The position numbers and the translations under genes are program-made. Under the pieces are notes generated by a model, which was not told the origin of the DNA, made no database searches, and saw nothing but the letters and a program-made list of their open reading frames with translations. Shown one piece after another: positions 50,901-59,600 of a DNA stretch of 64,000 nt (positions within the stretch are counted from its first letter, which is position 1; each line of letters begins with the position of its first letter). This DNA is from Aulostomus chinensis (Eukaryota > Chordata > Actinopteri > Syngnathiformes > Aulostomidae): contig JBBMOA010000021.1 in assembly GCA_037954235.1 (NCBI GenBank), forward strand, positions 8,819,501-8,883,500, written 5' to 3'.

Positions 50901-53900
50901 TAAGTGACTCCTCCGCTATATCGCACTTAAAGACACATGATGCTGATGGAGTCCACCAGGCTGAATTAGTCGAGGTGGTGGATGGCAAGGATGAAATCTT
51001 GAACCTTCAAACGGCAATCCATAGCCTCCGACAGGCCACAATGGAGGCCAAATCTATTTATTGCTCTTCACAAGAAAAACAGAGCTTCCTTGTTCAAGAA
51101 TCTTTTGAGCCATCCTCCATAAATACACCTGGTGTCAGCTTAATAAAACAAACAGAATTATCTCACGACAGAATTATCCCAACTTCAGAGCATGAAGCAG
51201 AATATCAATGTGGGACGGCATGTCTGAAGGATGAAGAAATTCATGGGAGTGAAAAGGGTCAAACTTGCACAGAGGCGGTCCAGAAACAACTCTCTGAAAC
51301 CGCTATGGTGCCTTCAAATAGTTCAGAGACAGCTGCACAGCAACAAGATGAGGAAGTAGTCCTTGAGGGCAGGCTTAAGGCAGCCCTGGATTCCCTGGAG
51401 AGATCCAACCTTAATGTTACAAGAGGAGATTTCAAAGCAGCAATGATATACCGAAACTCTTCCAAATCTCTAAAAGAAGCAACCCAACCTAAGGGTGAAG
51501 AGTTTGTTGAAAGACAAACCAAAAGTGAGTTTTGTGCTGAGACTGAACCAACAATAACTCAAGTACCACTGACACAAGATGAAGCCACAAAAAAGGCGAC
51601 TGCAGCAGATGAAAAGCCCCAAAGTGAAACCCTTAAAGCTGCAAGTTGTTCCTTAGTGGAAGGTAGAAGGCCTGTTGGTCCGAAACCGGCCATCCCTCCT
51701 AAACCTCAACATTTAAGGGTGAAACAAAATCCTAATCAGTCAACCAACACAGCAGTGAAAGGAGAAACATACATGCAAGAGAAGAATGGGCATAAGCAAG
51801 ACCTGTGCATCTCTTGTGCAGAACCAAATTCAGTGGGTCAGGAAAGTCCTGGTGGGAACCAACAATTCAGTGGAACTTTACAAAAGTGTGTGGAAATTCA
51901 TGAAAGCTGCAACATTCAAGGGTCAGTCATCAGCATGGAAAGTGACAAAACAGACAGCGTAAATAGACAAGATGAGGTAAAGGACACTGCGCAGGACAAA
52001 AGCCCCCAAAACATCCCAGTCAAAGATAATACCAATGATACAGATGAAAGTCATGTAGATTTTAATGAAGCACGCAAAATTTTTGAAGGCGCCAAGAAAT
52101 CCTCAGGGAAGAGTGCCCCTGCAAAGCCAAAAAGAGCCAAAATTGCCCAGTCTGACAACAAAAAACCCTCATCTAAAGATAATAAACCAGAAATTCCTGT
52201 GCAACAAACCACACCTGACCGATCGTATAGCAAACCAAGTGGACAAACAGCTGACAGAAAAGAAACACATGAACTTAGACAGGAAGTTCAGATGAGGGAG
52301 AAGAAAGGCAGAGCTGAAACAGAGGATGAACGCCGGCAGCGTCTGTCTGTTCACATGGATGAGATCATGAGGGGGAACACTTCAGCAGCCATGGAAATCT
52401 TTGACAACTTGCGGAAGCAGGAGGAATTGAAGAGCATTCTCAGCCGAGTTGAAGAAATCGAAGAGGACACAAGTGAGGTTGACGTAAAGTCACTGAGACG
52501 GGTATTTGAGGATGTTCCTCACTGGGTTGTCAACCCAGACAAAGGGAAACAAACAAAAGTGAAACCAGAACACAAGGAGGAGAGGTTATTAAGAGACAAT
52601 AATGAAACTAAGTCCTCAATGGCACATGTTTTTGGAGATCTTGAAAGAGCCAGTGAGGAAATTATGAATCTAAAAGAACAGACCTTAGCCAGGCTTGTGG
52701 ACATCGAGGAAGCCATTAAGAAGGCTCTTTATTCTGTCTCTACGCTCAAATCTGAGTCCGATATTGCTGGTTTGTCCTGCCTGTTTAAAGAGTCATTAGG
52801 AACAGTGCAAGAATCCCCATCCTCTGGCAACATTAGCAAAATTAGCATTGGCTCAAGCAGAGCTAAGTCAGCGCCGACACAGGAAGGCCCCACCACAGAG
52901 GTACTGCCACATGTTCAAGGTGCAAGCAACGAAATAACCTCCGCAACACACAGAGCCAGTCCTTTATCTTCCCCTGCTTTTATTTCTATCCAGTCAGCTG
53001 CTAGGAAGGCTGATAAAACCGAGCTACCACCACCAGAAACCTGCCCGACGTGTCAGCACAGCCCAAAGACGGAGGAGATATTCCGCACAACAAAAACTAT
53101 AACATGCAACAGCCCTGCTCAGGACAGGAAACGCCATCCAATGAAAGGCGGACAAAGGCAATCCTCCCCGCTAAATCCTAAAGGAGAGATGAGTGTATTT
53201 GAGGTCCAGACTGATTGTGGGGGGACAAACATTTTAGGTACCAAAACAGTCACGGAAAACTATGAGAGGACCGACACCTGTGGTAACCGGATTTACTCAT
53301 CCAAAACCTCCACTACTGTCACAACTCAACCAGAAACCACAACATCATCCACGGGTCAGGTTGTGGTCAGTCCAACTACCTATCAGATCACCACGTACCC
53401 AGAGGTTCGGCTGCCCATCAATCAGAAACCTTAATTCTACTCTATGATAAAGCTGTCATGTACAGAATGTAATGTGCCAATATTTTTTTGTGATTTTGTG
53501 CCTATTCGTGTATTACTTTTCTCCTGATGTCCCGAGATTTGTTTTTATCAGACTTTTGTTTTTTTTGGGGGTTTCGATATAAAATACAGAGGATTGATTT
53601 TCAAATGCCTTCGTCTCTCGCTTTTTCTCATCAGTTTCAACCGGCTTGCCGAGAAACATGCTCAGCCTGTTTGAAGCCAGTTTATCCCATGGAAAAAATT
53701 ACTGCAGACAAATACATTTTTCACAAAAGTTGCTTCTGCTGTAAACAGTGCAAGAAAAGGTTAAGGTGAGCTATTTAAATATTCTACTTTTTAAAAAATC
53801 TCAATCAATGCTTTTTTTTTTTTTTTTTTAAATATGTGTAGCTTGGGATTTGTTGAACATACGATGAGCCTCAGCAGTGATCAATGCAGGAGGACCTGAC

Positions 53901-55257
53901 AAGTTGTTTCTTTGTAACGGTTTGGCTGAAATGCAGATGATTCAATGGCTACAATCGATTGAGGACAATCATTTAAATAAACAGAGGTAACCTGATAAGT
54001 ATAATCAGCAAAGCAACAGCAACAGTCAAGAGCAAAGTGTATAATTCCCCGAGGTAATACATCATTATCATACAATGAAAAAAAATGTTTTCTTCATGTG
54101 AAAACAAGTGCTGCCTATGTCAGTTTTATTCTATACAGATGTGTACAGGTAGCAGGTAACCTACCTCTCAGTAACAGTGCTCAAAGTAATACTTCACCCA
54201 AAAAGTTGTTTTTGCCTTTGAAAGTACTCACAAGTAGATGTCCTGAACTCCCAGTCACATACAGTACATTCATTCAGCTTGAAGCTAAAATGGTGACTGA
54301 AGGATAACAACAGCAAACCACCACCACCACTCCCCCCCCCCCCCCCCCCCCCCCCAAAAAAAAAGTTAATTTAAAAACTCTGAAGCACATTGCTAGATAT
54401 AATTCACTTCTTTATCTGGCCATGTGCTCTGTAACCCACACTTTGATTTGTGCTAAAAACAAACTACTATCTCTTTCAGTTCAGTGCAGTTTTGCTGTTG
54501 CTTTCGTTAGCTGCAAGTCACTATTAGCTGCAAGCTAAATGTTGCTGGCTCTTTCTGGTGTCACAAAGAAGTGATGCAGGAGGGAAACAACGCTTCTGTC
54601 AGCTCAAGATATGCATTTGTGAGTAGTTGAAGGCAAGGTGCACATTTCAGCTAAAGTGCTGCTGCTAAACATTAGCAATCTGCTTCTCTCTTCAACACTG
54701 CTATAAATAAAATGAATGAAACTTCAAAAAAATAAATAATTATTTCCTCCCAAATACTTTAAGTCCAGAAAGTCTTTTCCTCTAATTTTACATGCATGTA
54801 GCGGAGGACTGCTGTCAGAACGTCAATGGAAGCGATAGTTTAATGTTAGCAAACCATTTCAGTGCAGGCCTCAGGTGCTGCTTGACATCAGCCTCACCTG
54901 TGCAGGTATCACAGTATCTTCTCCACAGCAAAACATGTAGCATTTACGTTGCCTTCTCCTCAGCTCAACTCCAGCAAGTACTCACTGACCTAGCAACAAA
55001 TGCCAATAGGAGACATACGACCCACAATGCAACACTCTGTTGATCTCCTGGTTTTCTACTGTAACTGACCAATTGTGCTCATTTGTAGCATGTTCAACTA
55101 TGCACCTTTATATGGGGAATTCTACTGCATATTTCACTACCAACAACTGTTTCGGAGAAAAGGGAACTATGACGAAGGTTTTGGATATTCCCAGCACAAG
55201 AGCCGATGGCTTTTTAAGAACACCGGGGCCCTGAAGTCCTGTGAATCTGAGGCATGA
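44864..55257 (+). CDS. xirp1: Xin actin-binding repeat protein with LIM exons (xirp1-like)
   Basis: Xirp proteins bind and bundle actin at cell junctions of striated muscle. Long-form coding exons: 44864-44985, 45251-45587, 45739-45820, 47805-47950, 48490-48531 and 48929-53434, giving 1,744 aa. LIM exons follow at 53635-53765 and 55089-55257. All junctions keep phase. The start codon has good context (G at -3 and +4). Order: Ser/Arg-rich N-terminus, DFRGSS...LCVSVKA cassette, PPPKE...RQKCELRRLLKH block, degenerate Xin repeats, proline-rich VGPKPAIPPKPQH (known Xirp SH3 ligand type), VDVKSLRRVFEDVPHW, TLARLVDIEEAIKKAL helix, ISIQSAARK. The body and the linkage to slc22a13 favour xirp1; the cassette and LIM exons recall XIRP2. 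Paralogue identity is less sure than family. Confidence 0.85.
45251..45587 (+). CDS. xirp1: xirp coding exon 2
   Basis: The acceptor is a pyrimidine-rich tract ending CTCGAG; the donor is GAG|GTGAAT. It encodes SGLLQNKEIHPESLMRGKDE, the basic SRSKSMGSLQNSAGSIEALR, then ALFESKAATQNKPKSRFRA and an acidic tail. ALFESKA is Xin-like. The acceptor is the weakest in the model, chosen because it alone keeps phase with exon 1. Translation could also start at an internal ATG at 45,291. Confidence 0.78.
45739..45820 (+). CDS. xirp1: xirp coding exon 3
   Basis: Small exon encoding QVVNQSLVERRRTVGAVDF then DEIVASQV, ending in phase 1 before GTGAGT. The acceptor is a tandem CAGCAG (45,736-45,741), so use of either AG would add or drop one Gln without changing frame. 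Confidence 0.78.
45821..47804. other. xirp intron 3
   Basis: Contains an (AACAA)n tract at about 46,296-46,321, a 22-nt poly-C at 46,360-46,381, a purine-rich GAGA/AGCAGG block at 46,590-46,665 that could be an alternative 5' exon, (GT)n at about 47,070-47,096 and (AT)n at 47,442-47,458. No further coding exon seen. Confidence 0.65.
47805..47950 (+). CDS. xirp1: xirp coding exon 4
   Basis: Acceptor TTCTCTGCAG, donor ACCG|GTACAT, phase 1 to phase 0. Encodes DEKRRSTADFRGSSVIQNKE, then KLCVSVKAISALYLSKAAPQ and EPKSRLLKP. This cassette is strongly typical of Xirp proteins of the LIM-containing type. Confidence 0.85.
48490..48531 (+). CDS. xirp1: xirp coding exon 5 (14 codons)
   Basis: Acceptor CATTCAG, donor AAG|GTAAGT. 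Encodes AQDQSSESGKRVIK in phase 0 at both ends. It is too short for ordinary ORF calling, but the splice sites and phase fit exactly. Confidence 0.8.
48929..53434 (+). CDS. xirp1: xirp large exon with Xin-repeat region
   Basis: Exon of 1,501 codons. The acceptor TTACTCTGTTCCTCCAAG sits just before ATGGCCGAAGAC, so the Met is internal in the long form and a possible start of a shorter form; human XIRP1 starts at the equivalent MAD. Xin-like units: SRRLIFENCSL (~49,225), IDVQATRRIFESKSV (~49,420), RAHLFESMPFDKI (~49,870), VDVKKLKSMF (~50,718), NEARKIFEG (~52,062) and VDVKSLRRVFEDVPHW (~52,477). None keeps the full FETQPLD core. The NVKLFRNCIEKGDLEYLKTL, AIHSLRQATMEAKSI and KAALDSLERSN blocks match the Xirp body. 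It ends with TAA. Confidence 0.9.
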   Translation: MAEDAQQKKDDHLPVASVSHQLGSGNKSGSLPQQFASSPPPKETLYQHRQKCELRRLLKHTQPELKMLDEAVDEEFAEILSSETEATTAEADFEGEVLSRRLIFENCSLSNPVSPYTPKIHTAGKTVERSAVSKTSAVFEQPEPLVSSSSSPDSNRECEEEMTRIDVQATRRIFESKSVNISRPNLDDKGKVSISGGETGTVQKQMQELEMCHKGNLHSKDGSSDLTDQPRNQGSCVVGVDRGFCDRDEASTIFEDEPTNPDRLGEIVNTSAALFQNNPFIAKNIEREQANTHTTKADIQAEDGGDCLPANVKNRAHLFESMPFDKIRHQNQDEIETMVEKIKESLNSLHHFKAIHSDGSIIEVTETMIARKAKFTLTESGPQIKYDEVAEGSSQNFILHLLPRGNLKPQITYLKEDSKGNIETSVVNVPVQQHQFPTAHDTECKTANVAQLIEDILNQDNSVRKGVIIQEGVDKFTDVIVYSLYKYADEEDVRRYNPQQRCSEHDEPEADRSYNTEMKNERLTIGAPINSPLGTSPDQISKESIKVNVKLFRNCIEKGDLEYLKTLQAEPTVQEQELPVEQGPDLTEEGTSEWVPVDVKKLKSMFSGDGVPAQPKQYFYTNISKNLVQSTTPQGQNTSPVSGWSSTESYGVPSCGQVSDSSAISHLKTHDADGVHQAELVEVVDGKDEILNLQTAIHSLRQATMEAKSIYCSSQEKQSFLVQESFEPSSINTPGVSLIKQTELSHDRIIPTSEHEAEYQCGTACLKDEEIHGSEKGQTCTEAVQKQLSETAMVPSNSSETAAQQQDEEVVLEGRLKAALDSLERSNLNVTRGDFKAAMIYRNSSKSLKEATQPKGEEFVERQTKSEFCAETEPTITQVPLTQDEATKKATAADEKPQSETLKAASCSLVEGRRPVGPKPAIPPKPQHLRVKQNPNQSTNTAVKGETYMQEKNGHKQDLCISCAEPNSVGQESPGGNQQFSGTLQKCVEIHESCNIQGSVISMESDKTDSVNRQDEVKDTAQDKSPQNIPVKDNTNDTDESHVDFNEARKIFEGAKKSSGKSAPAKPKRAKIAQSDNKKPSSKDNKPEIPVQQTTPDRSYSKPSGQTADRKETHELRQEVQMREKKGRAETEDERRQRLSVHMDEIMRGNTSAAMEIFDNLRKQEELKSILSRVEEIEEDTSEVDVKSLRRVFEDVPHWVVNPDKGKQTKVKPEHKEERLLRDNNETKSSMAHVFGDLERASEEIMNLKEQTLARLVDIEEAIKKALYSVSTLKSESDIAGLSCLFKESLGTVQESPSSGNISKISIGSSRAKSAPTQEGPTTEVLPHVQGASNEITSATHRASPLSSPAFISIQSAARKADKTELPPPETCPTCQHSPKTEEIFRTTKTITCNSPAQDRKRHPMKGGQRQSSPLNPKGEMSVFEVQTDCGGTNILGTKTVTENYERTDTCGNRIYSSKTSTTVTTQPETTTSSTGQVVVSPTTYQITTYPEVRLPINQKP
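53435..53634. other. Long-form 3'UTR start / intron before LIM exons
   Basis: Follows the TAA of the large exon. Acts as 3'UTR for the long transcript or as intron for LIM transcripts. No AATAAA signal seen here, so the long transcript probably continues through or past the LIM exons. Confidence 0.6.
53635..53765 (+). CDS. xirp1: xirp LIM exon 1 (first zinc finger half)
   Basis: Acceptor CTTTTTCTCATCAG, donor TTAAG|GTGAGC. Encodes CRETCSACLKPVYPMEKITA, then DKYIFHKSCFCCKQCKKRL. It supplies the LIM ligands C-x2-C and H-x2-C-x2-C-x2-C. It starts in phase 0, matching the end of the 14-codon exon 5 and a possible internal donor CAG|GTTGTG (~53,359) in the large exon. Confidence 0.85.
54186..54660. 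mobile_element. MITE-like palindromic element, copy D, inside LIM intron
   Basis: The left end has ACTTCACCCAAAAAGTTGTT, then AGTACTCACAAGTAGATGTC. The right end has the inverse, GCATTTGTGAGTAGTTGAAG, then GCACATTTCAGCTAAAGTGC. The interior shares AGCTGCAAGCTAAATGTTGC and TGGCTCTTTCTGG with copies B and C, and contains a poly-C tract at 54,331-54,354. Confidence 0.65.
54331..54363. repeat. Poly-C / poly-A tract
   Basis: About 23 consecutive C followed by about nine A, within MITE copy D. Confidence 0.95.
55089..55257 (+). CDS. xirp1: xirp LIM exon 2 and stop
   Basis: Acceptor TTTGTAG. Completes the split codon as Ser and encodes MFNYAPLYGEFYCIFHYQQL, then FRRKGNYDEGFGYSQHKSRW and a short tail ending TGA. 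It supplies the last LIM ligands (C and H in YCIFH). The QLFxxKGNYDEGFG word is the signature of the LIMA1/XIRP2-type LIM domain. The tail after the LIM is very short. Confidence 0.87.
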
Positions 55258-55524
55258 GAATCTTCCTGGAACAAGGTGAGTACGAATGGACGTTCTGTCG
55301 CGTGCAGCAAACAGAATCTTGTCATTTTCCCGAACAAAAACAATGTTCTCCTCTTGTTCTCAGTTGATGTGATGGTGACTGGGAGAACACCCTGAAGCTG
55401 CATGGGAGGCGCTGTAGAGTCGTCAGAACTGTCCACTTTAAATATCTGATTGGTAACAAAAGATAGTGTGTAAATATAATATTTGCAAGATCTGGGAATA
55501 TTTTCTTAATCTACCTATCCATCT

Positions 55525-55552
55525 ATATCTATATCTATATAGATATAGATAT
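55525..55552. repeat. 28-bp perfect AT-rich palindrome
   Basis: A perfect inverted repeat of CTATAT/ATATAG words centred at 55,538/55,539, in the presumed xirp 3'UTR. Probably a by-product of a (TATC)n tract. Confidence 0.7.
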
Positions 55553-55625
55553 TTTTTTAACTGAGATTAAAAAGAAATGGAATCAAGCTTTCGTTGTTTT
55601 GCAGAAAATTATTCAATAATCTTAA

Positions 55626-55631
55626 AATAAA
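55626..55631 (+). terminator. Candidate poly(A) signal of xirp
   Basis: First AATAAA on the plus strand after the LIM stop codon, about 370 bp downstream. Cleavage would fall near 55,645-55,660. Not proven. Confidence 0.4.
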
Positions 55632-55936
55632 CTGCATTACATAGAGAACAAACTTAAATATGCATTCCGCTTCTTCATGACTTGATTTGGGGCTGAACAC
55701 GGCTCTGTCTATACAGTAGGACACTTATAGTCCTGAACTCAATCAATCACTTCTCCCTCCTGACTGCTGATTGTACTGTTTTAATCCCCCATCATGGTGT
55801 TTGAACTGTATCATTTCTAACTGATCAGCTTTATTTTAATTCATCAGTTGTGCTCATTTCGTGTAATACGGTTTCAGCTTTTCAACAGAGGAATTAAAAA
55901 AAAACTTAACACGAAAATGTTTCAGTGGCAATACAG

Positions 55937-55942
55937 TTTATT
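55937..55942 (-). terminator. Candidate poly(A) signal of slc22a13
   Basis: TTTATT on the plus strand is AATAAA on the minus strand, about 600 bp past the slc22a13 stop. It would place the two gene ends about 0.3 kb apart, tail to tail. Confidence 0.4.
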
Positions 55943-56372
55943 TTGTTAAGATGATCGCTGTCATGTTTTTCAAGTGCAGGTAAGGATAAGAAACACAAAT
56001 GTACAGTAACAAAGGAAGGTGGAGTCGAATTCAGCCATCCAGCGCATCAACGACTCTGCTGCCTGATAATGAGAGATCCTTCATGTGAAAAGGGCATTTT
56101 TACCTGATAATATAATGAAACACTTACAGTATTTTTCACTAACAGTATATTTTAAAAATATTTTTACTGTTTTTGATATGAAGTCTTTTTAAATTTTTGG
56201 GCAAAATCAGACCGCGCCGCCACTTTTGGTCCGCGGGCCACACTTTAGGCAGCCGTGAGATAAACAAAAGAGTGTGAACCAAATATACACGGATGGTATC
56301 AAACTCATATTTACAAATCATGCTTATCAGGACACCAAGGTGACTTGAGTTAAAAAACAAAAACAAACAACA

Positions 56373-56392
56373 TATATATATATATATATATA
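56373..56392. repeat. (TA)n microsatellite
   Basis: About ten TA units in the presumed slc22a13 3'UTR. Confidence 0.9.
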
Positions 56393-56537
56393 CATCAAAA
56401 ACACTCAGAATCTTAATGTATGAAAATGATTTACTTACTAAAATAAATTGGTAAGTAAAAGAAGATTGTTTTGAATCTTTGCATGAGAGCAACTACTTCC
56501 TAATCCTGATACCAAAAACTGCGAATGTCCATCAAAA

Positions 56538-56619
56538 CTACAACTTTGTGCCTTTCACCGGTTGTTGGTCTTTCTCGAGGGACTTCCGCGGATCCTCAAC
56601 CGTTCCGGTCTCAGGTTTT
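56538..56619 (-). CDS. slc22a13: slc22a13 exon 10 (C-terminal tail)
   Basis: Encodes a 26-residue polar cytoplasmic tail, KPETGTVEDPRKSLEKDQQP then VKGTKL, and a TAG stop. The acceptor follows a T-rich tract (TTTTTATTTGCAG on the minus strand). Inferred from phase and composition, as this tail is poorly conserved. Confidence 0.78.
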
Positions 56620-59600
56620 CTGCAAATAAAAACCGAGATGAACGTTAAACGGGATGCAACTGTTTTCTAGTAGCCAAAGAAAGTAATCAAAGAAACTCAC
56701 GGGAGATCGGCGTGGTCCTGAAGTTCAGTGTTGTGCGTCTCTGGCAGTAGCAAACAGAGACACCCGGCGGCGATGGGTATGGTGCCGTACATCACCATGG
56801 GGATGGTGTGGTGGTAGACATCCAGGAGTCTGATGAGTGGAGCCAGGATGCCCGCCACGCGAGCACACATGGAGTTCAGACCCACCCCATTCTGCCTGCA
56901 AGTACGGCCCAATCATCAATCCAGGTTTTTTTTTTTTTTTAATCATTATCACTATTTTTAAGTGATCTATTATTCTCTATAGCTTTCCAATCACCTACCT
57001 TACCTTAGAATGGTAGGATAGAGTTCTGCTGTGTAAACATAGACGATAGAGAAACAACCAGTGGCGGCAAACTTCCCCAGTACAGCGACGACTGTTACCG
57101 CTACAGGAAGCTCTGGCGAGTAAAGAACGGAAAAGCATCGCTCTTTCGTCATCACAGCTGGGTAAAAATTCACAGCGATGCTAAGTAAACGCTAAATTAG
57201 CTGTCATTTACGGAGGGAGTTTCATGTTAACTTTACGGGTTTCAGATGAAGGATGGATAGAATAGAGAATATTACTTGAGGCAATGGTTCCTAACCTGGG
57301 TTCTCCTTAGGGGGGCGCCAGAGAGGAGTGCCTTATGTGCTCTGAGGTGCCACTGCTTTCAGTTTTATACTTTAAATTGTCAACTTAGAAAGATTTTTTT
57401 TTTAAATACTTACTGGAAAATGTAAGTAGGTCATGCAGCAATAATTTTCTTGAGTATAAGTAGGGAGGGAGCTCCAAAAAAACAACAACAAAGCGACTGA
57501 TGTTTTAAAGGGATACATGTGCCTTACAATAAGGCTCACAAAGTGGTTCATTTGATGCTTATTTGCTCCTCTTACATATAACTAAGCATTCTTAGATGCA
57601 GCCTTAAGATAAAGTTTTACCCAGTTGGATCGATCTGGCTGTAAAACCAAAGAGTAAACTACCTTCTGGAATCGCAAGGATCACAAGGCAAGCGGCTCCT
57701 CCGAACGTGAGCATCCCTGCTTGACATTTTCTCCTCCCAAAGTGCTGTATGAGGACCAAAGTACCCAGGCGTGCAGGAAGTTCTACTACACCAAAGATGA
57801 ACTGTGTGAGGTAGATATCCAGACCGAAATTACCGACACTCAGGCTCAGCCCGTAGTACATCAGACTGGTTCCAAACCTGTTCGGAGACGGGAAGGAATA
57901 TGTTCATTAGCACATCAGAAGGCCTGTGAGGGAACAAAGAGGGAGTCACGACTCACCAGACGAAGCTCATGATAACGGCACGTTTCCTCAGATATGATAT
58001 CCTGAAGATATCCAGCATGCTCCCTCTTTTGGATGTTCCCTCAACCTCCAGCTGAACAATATATAGTAGACAGAAACTCGTTTGAGAAACTGATGATTCC
58101 TGAGGCAAAAATGTTGCAGCTCACCTTGTCCAGCAGATCTTCTGGAACCTCCCTCCCGTTCACCTTTGCTGCCCTCCGGATTGCCTTTATGGCCTCCTTT
58201 TTCCTGCCCTGAGTAATCTGCCAGCGTGCCGACTCTGGGAGGATCCTAGAGGTCCAGGAAATTGTTTTTGTATTGTTTTTTTTTTTAACGATTAAAATTT
58301 TGAGGAAAGTAGCGTGAAAAGCTGCTGACCAGTAAAATATTCCCACAACAGGAAGAAGCGGGCCGAAGAGCACCATCTGCAGGACCCTCCAGTTACGGAT
58401 CAAATAGGCAACACCGGATAAGATCATCAATCCGATGGGGAAGAAAGAGTGGCAGATGATGGTGCAGAAAGCAAACTTGGTAGAATCGCTCCACTCCCCA
58501 CCTTTAAAGCCGCAAAACACACGGAGATGGCATCATTTCTACCGTTACCCTGCGCGTTTGCAGGATTACCTAAAAACCATTAGGCCGATTTACACCATAT
58601 ATGGTGGAGGGGTGTAACAGGAAGAACCCATTACATTTTTTTTAATCGTTGAATTTCTCGCATCGATTCCCTCACTTTGCAGCCCTCCAATGTTATTTAT
58701 AAAATCAAAATTAGTCACTTTACCTAAGATCAGCTGCAAATTTTAAAAATAAAAATGCACATGACATATTACACACTCCTGCAAAATTGTTCGCCTATTT
58801 TTAGTTTTTTAAGTTTGTGTTTTGTGGTTTAAAGTCATAAGATACATAATTTAAAAATGTCACTTTGGTGCCCCCCAGTGGTTGTACCAAAAAAAAGGCA
58901 GTGCAGCTGTTTATCATTCCATTTTTTTAGTGTTTTGCTGGGAAAACTGTACCTACCTATCACAAATCCATTAGCAACAATTCCTGAAATCGAGATGCCG
59001 CCTAGAAACTTGAGAACCATGTAAACGTAGACGTTGGGTGAGAAAGCCGAACCGACTCCGAACAAGAACAGGAGAAGGAGAGAAAGAAGGACAACAAAAC
59101 GCCGGCCAAACCTAAAAGACAGAAGAAAAAAAAACATGTCTGTATGGATCTAAAGAGAAATTTCCAAATATTTTCTTTAAAGAAAAAAATCGGCAGGCTA
59201 TATCGTGTGTGATGTTTTCTTTGAGTCTTATTAGCGAAGTCAAATTATAAGCAATCCACGGGGAATTTTGTTTATTCATTGCACAATGCACACGGGACTA
59301 ATAAAAGGTGCTGCAGGTTTAGATTAACACGGAATAAAATTGAATTCAAAATAATGTAAAAAGCAGTCTTTTTTTTTTTAGCCTCGCCATCTAATTGTTT
59401 AATTTCTAAAGATGCTTTTCAACCTGCCAAAATAAAAATAAGCCACTCCCCCCACACACACACAAAAAAAGAGTAAACTACTGGGTATAATGATGGCAGG
59501 AGTGATATAATATTTCTACCTGTCGGCCATCTGGCCCAGGACCAGGGCTCCGACCAGCAGACCAGCCATGTAGACGGCCTGAGACGCCTCAATGAAACTG

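Larger units (their letters stand above)
53766..55088. other. Intron between LIM exons
   Basis: Holds a poly-T tract at 53,812-53,829, MITE-like copy D and a MEF2-like CTATAAATAA at 54,701-54,710. The branch and pyrimidine region before the 55,088 acceptor is ordinary. Confidence 0.7.

Noticed and set aside
54701..54710. MEF2-like site CTATAAATAA as a muscle enhancer of xirp
   Set aside because: One AT-rich match in an intron is expected by chance; no neighbouring muscle motifs noted.
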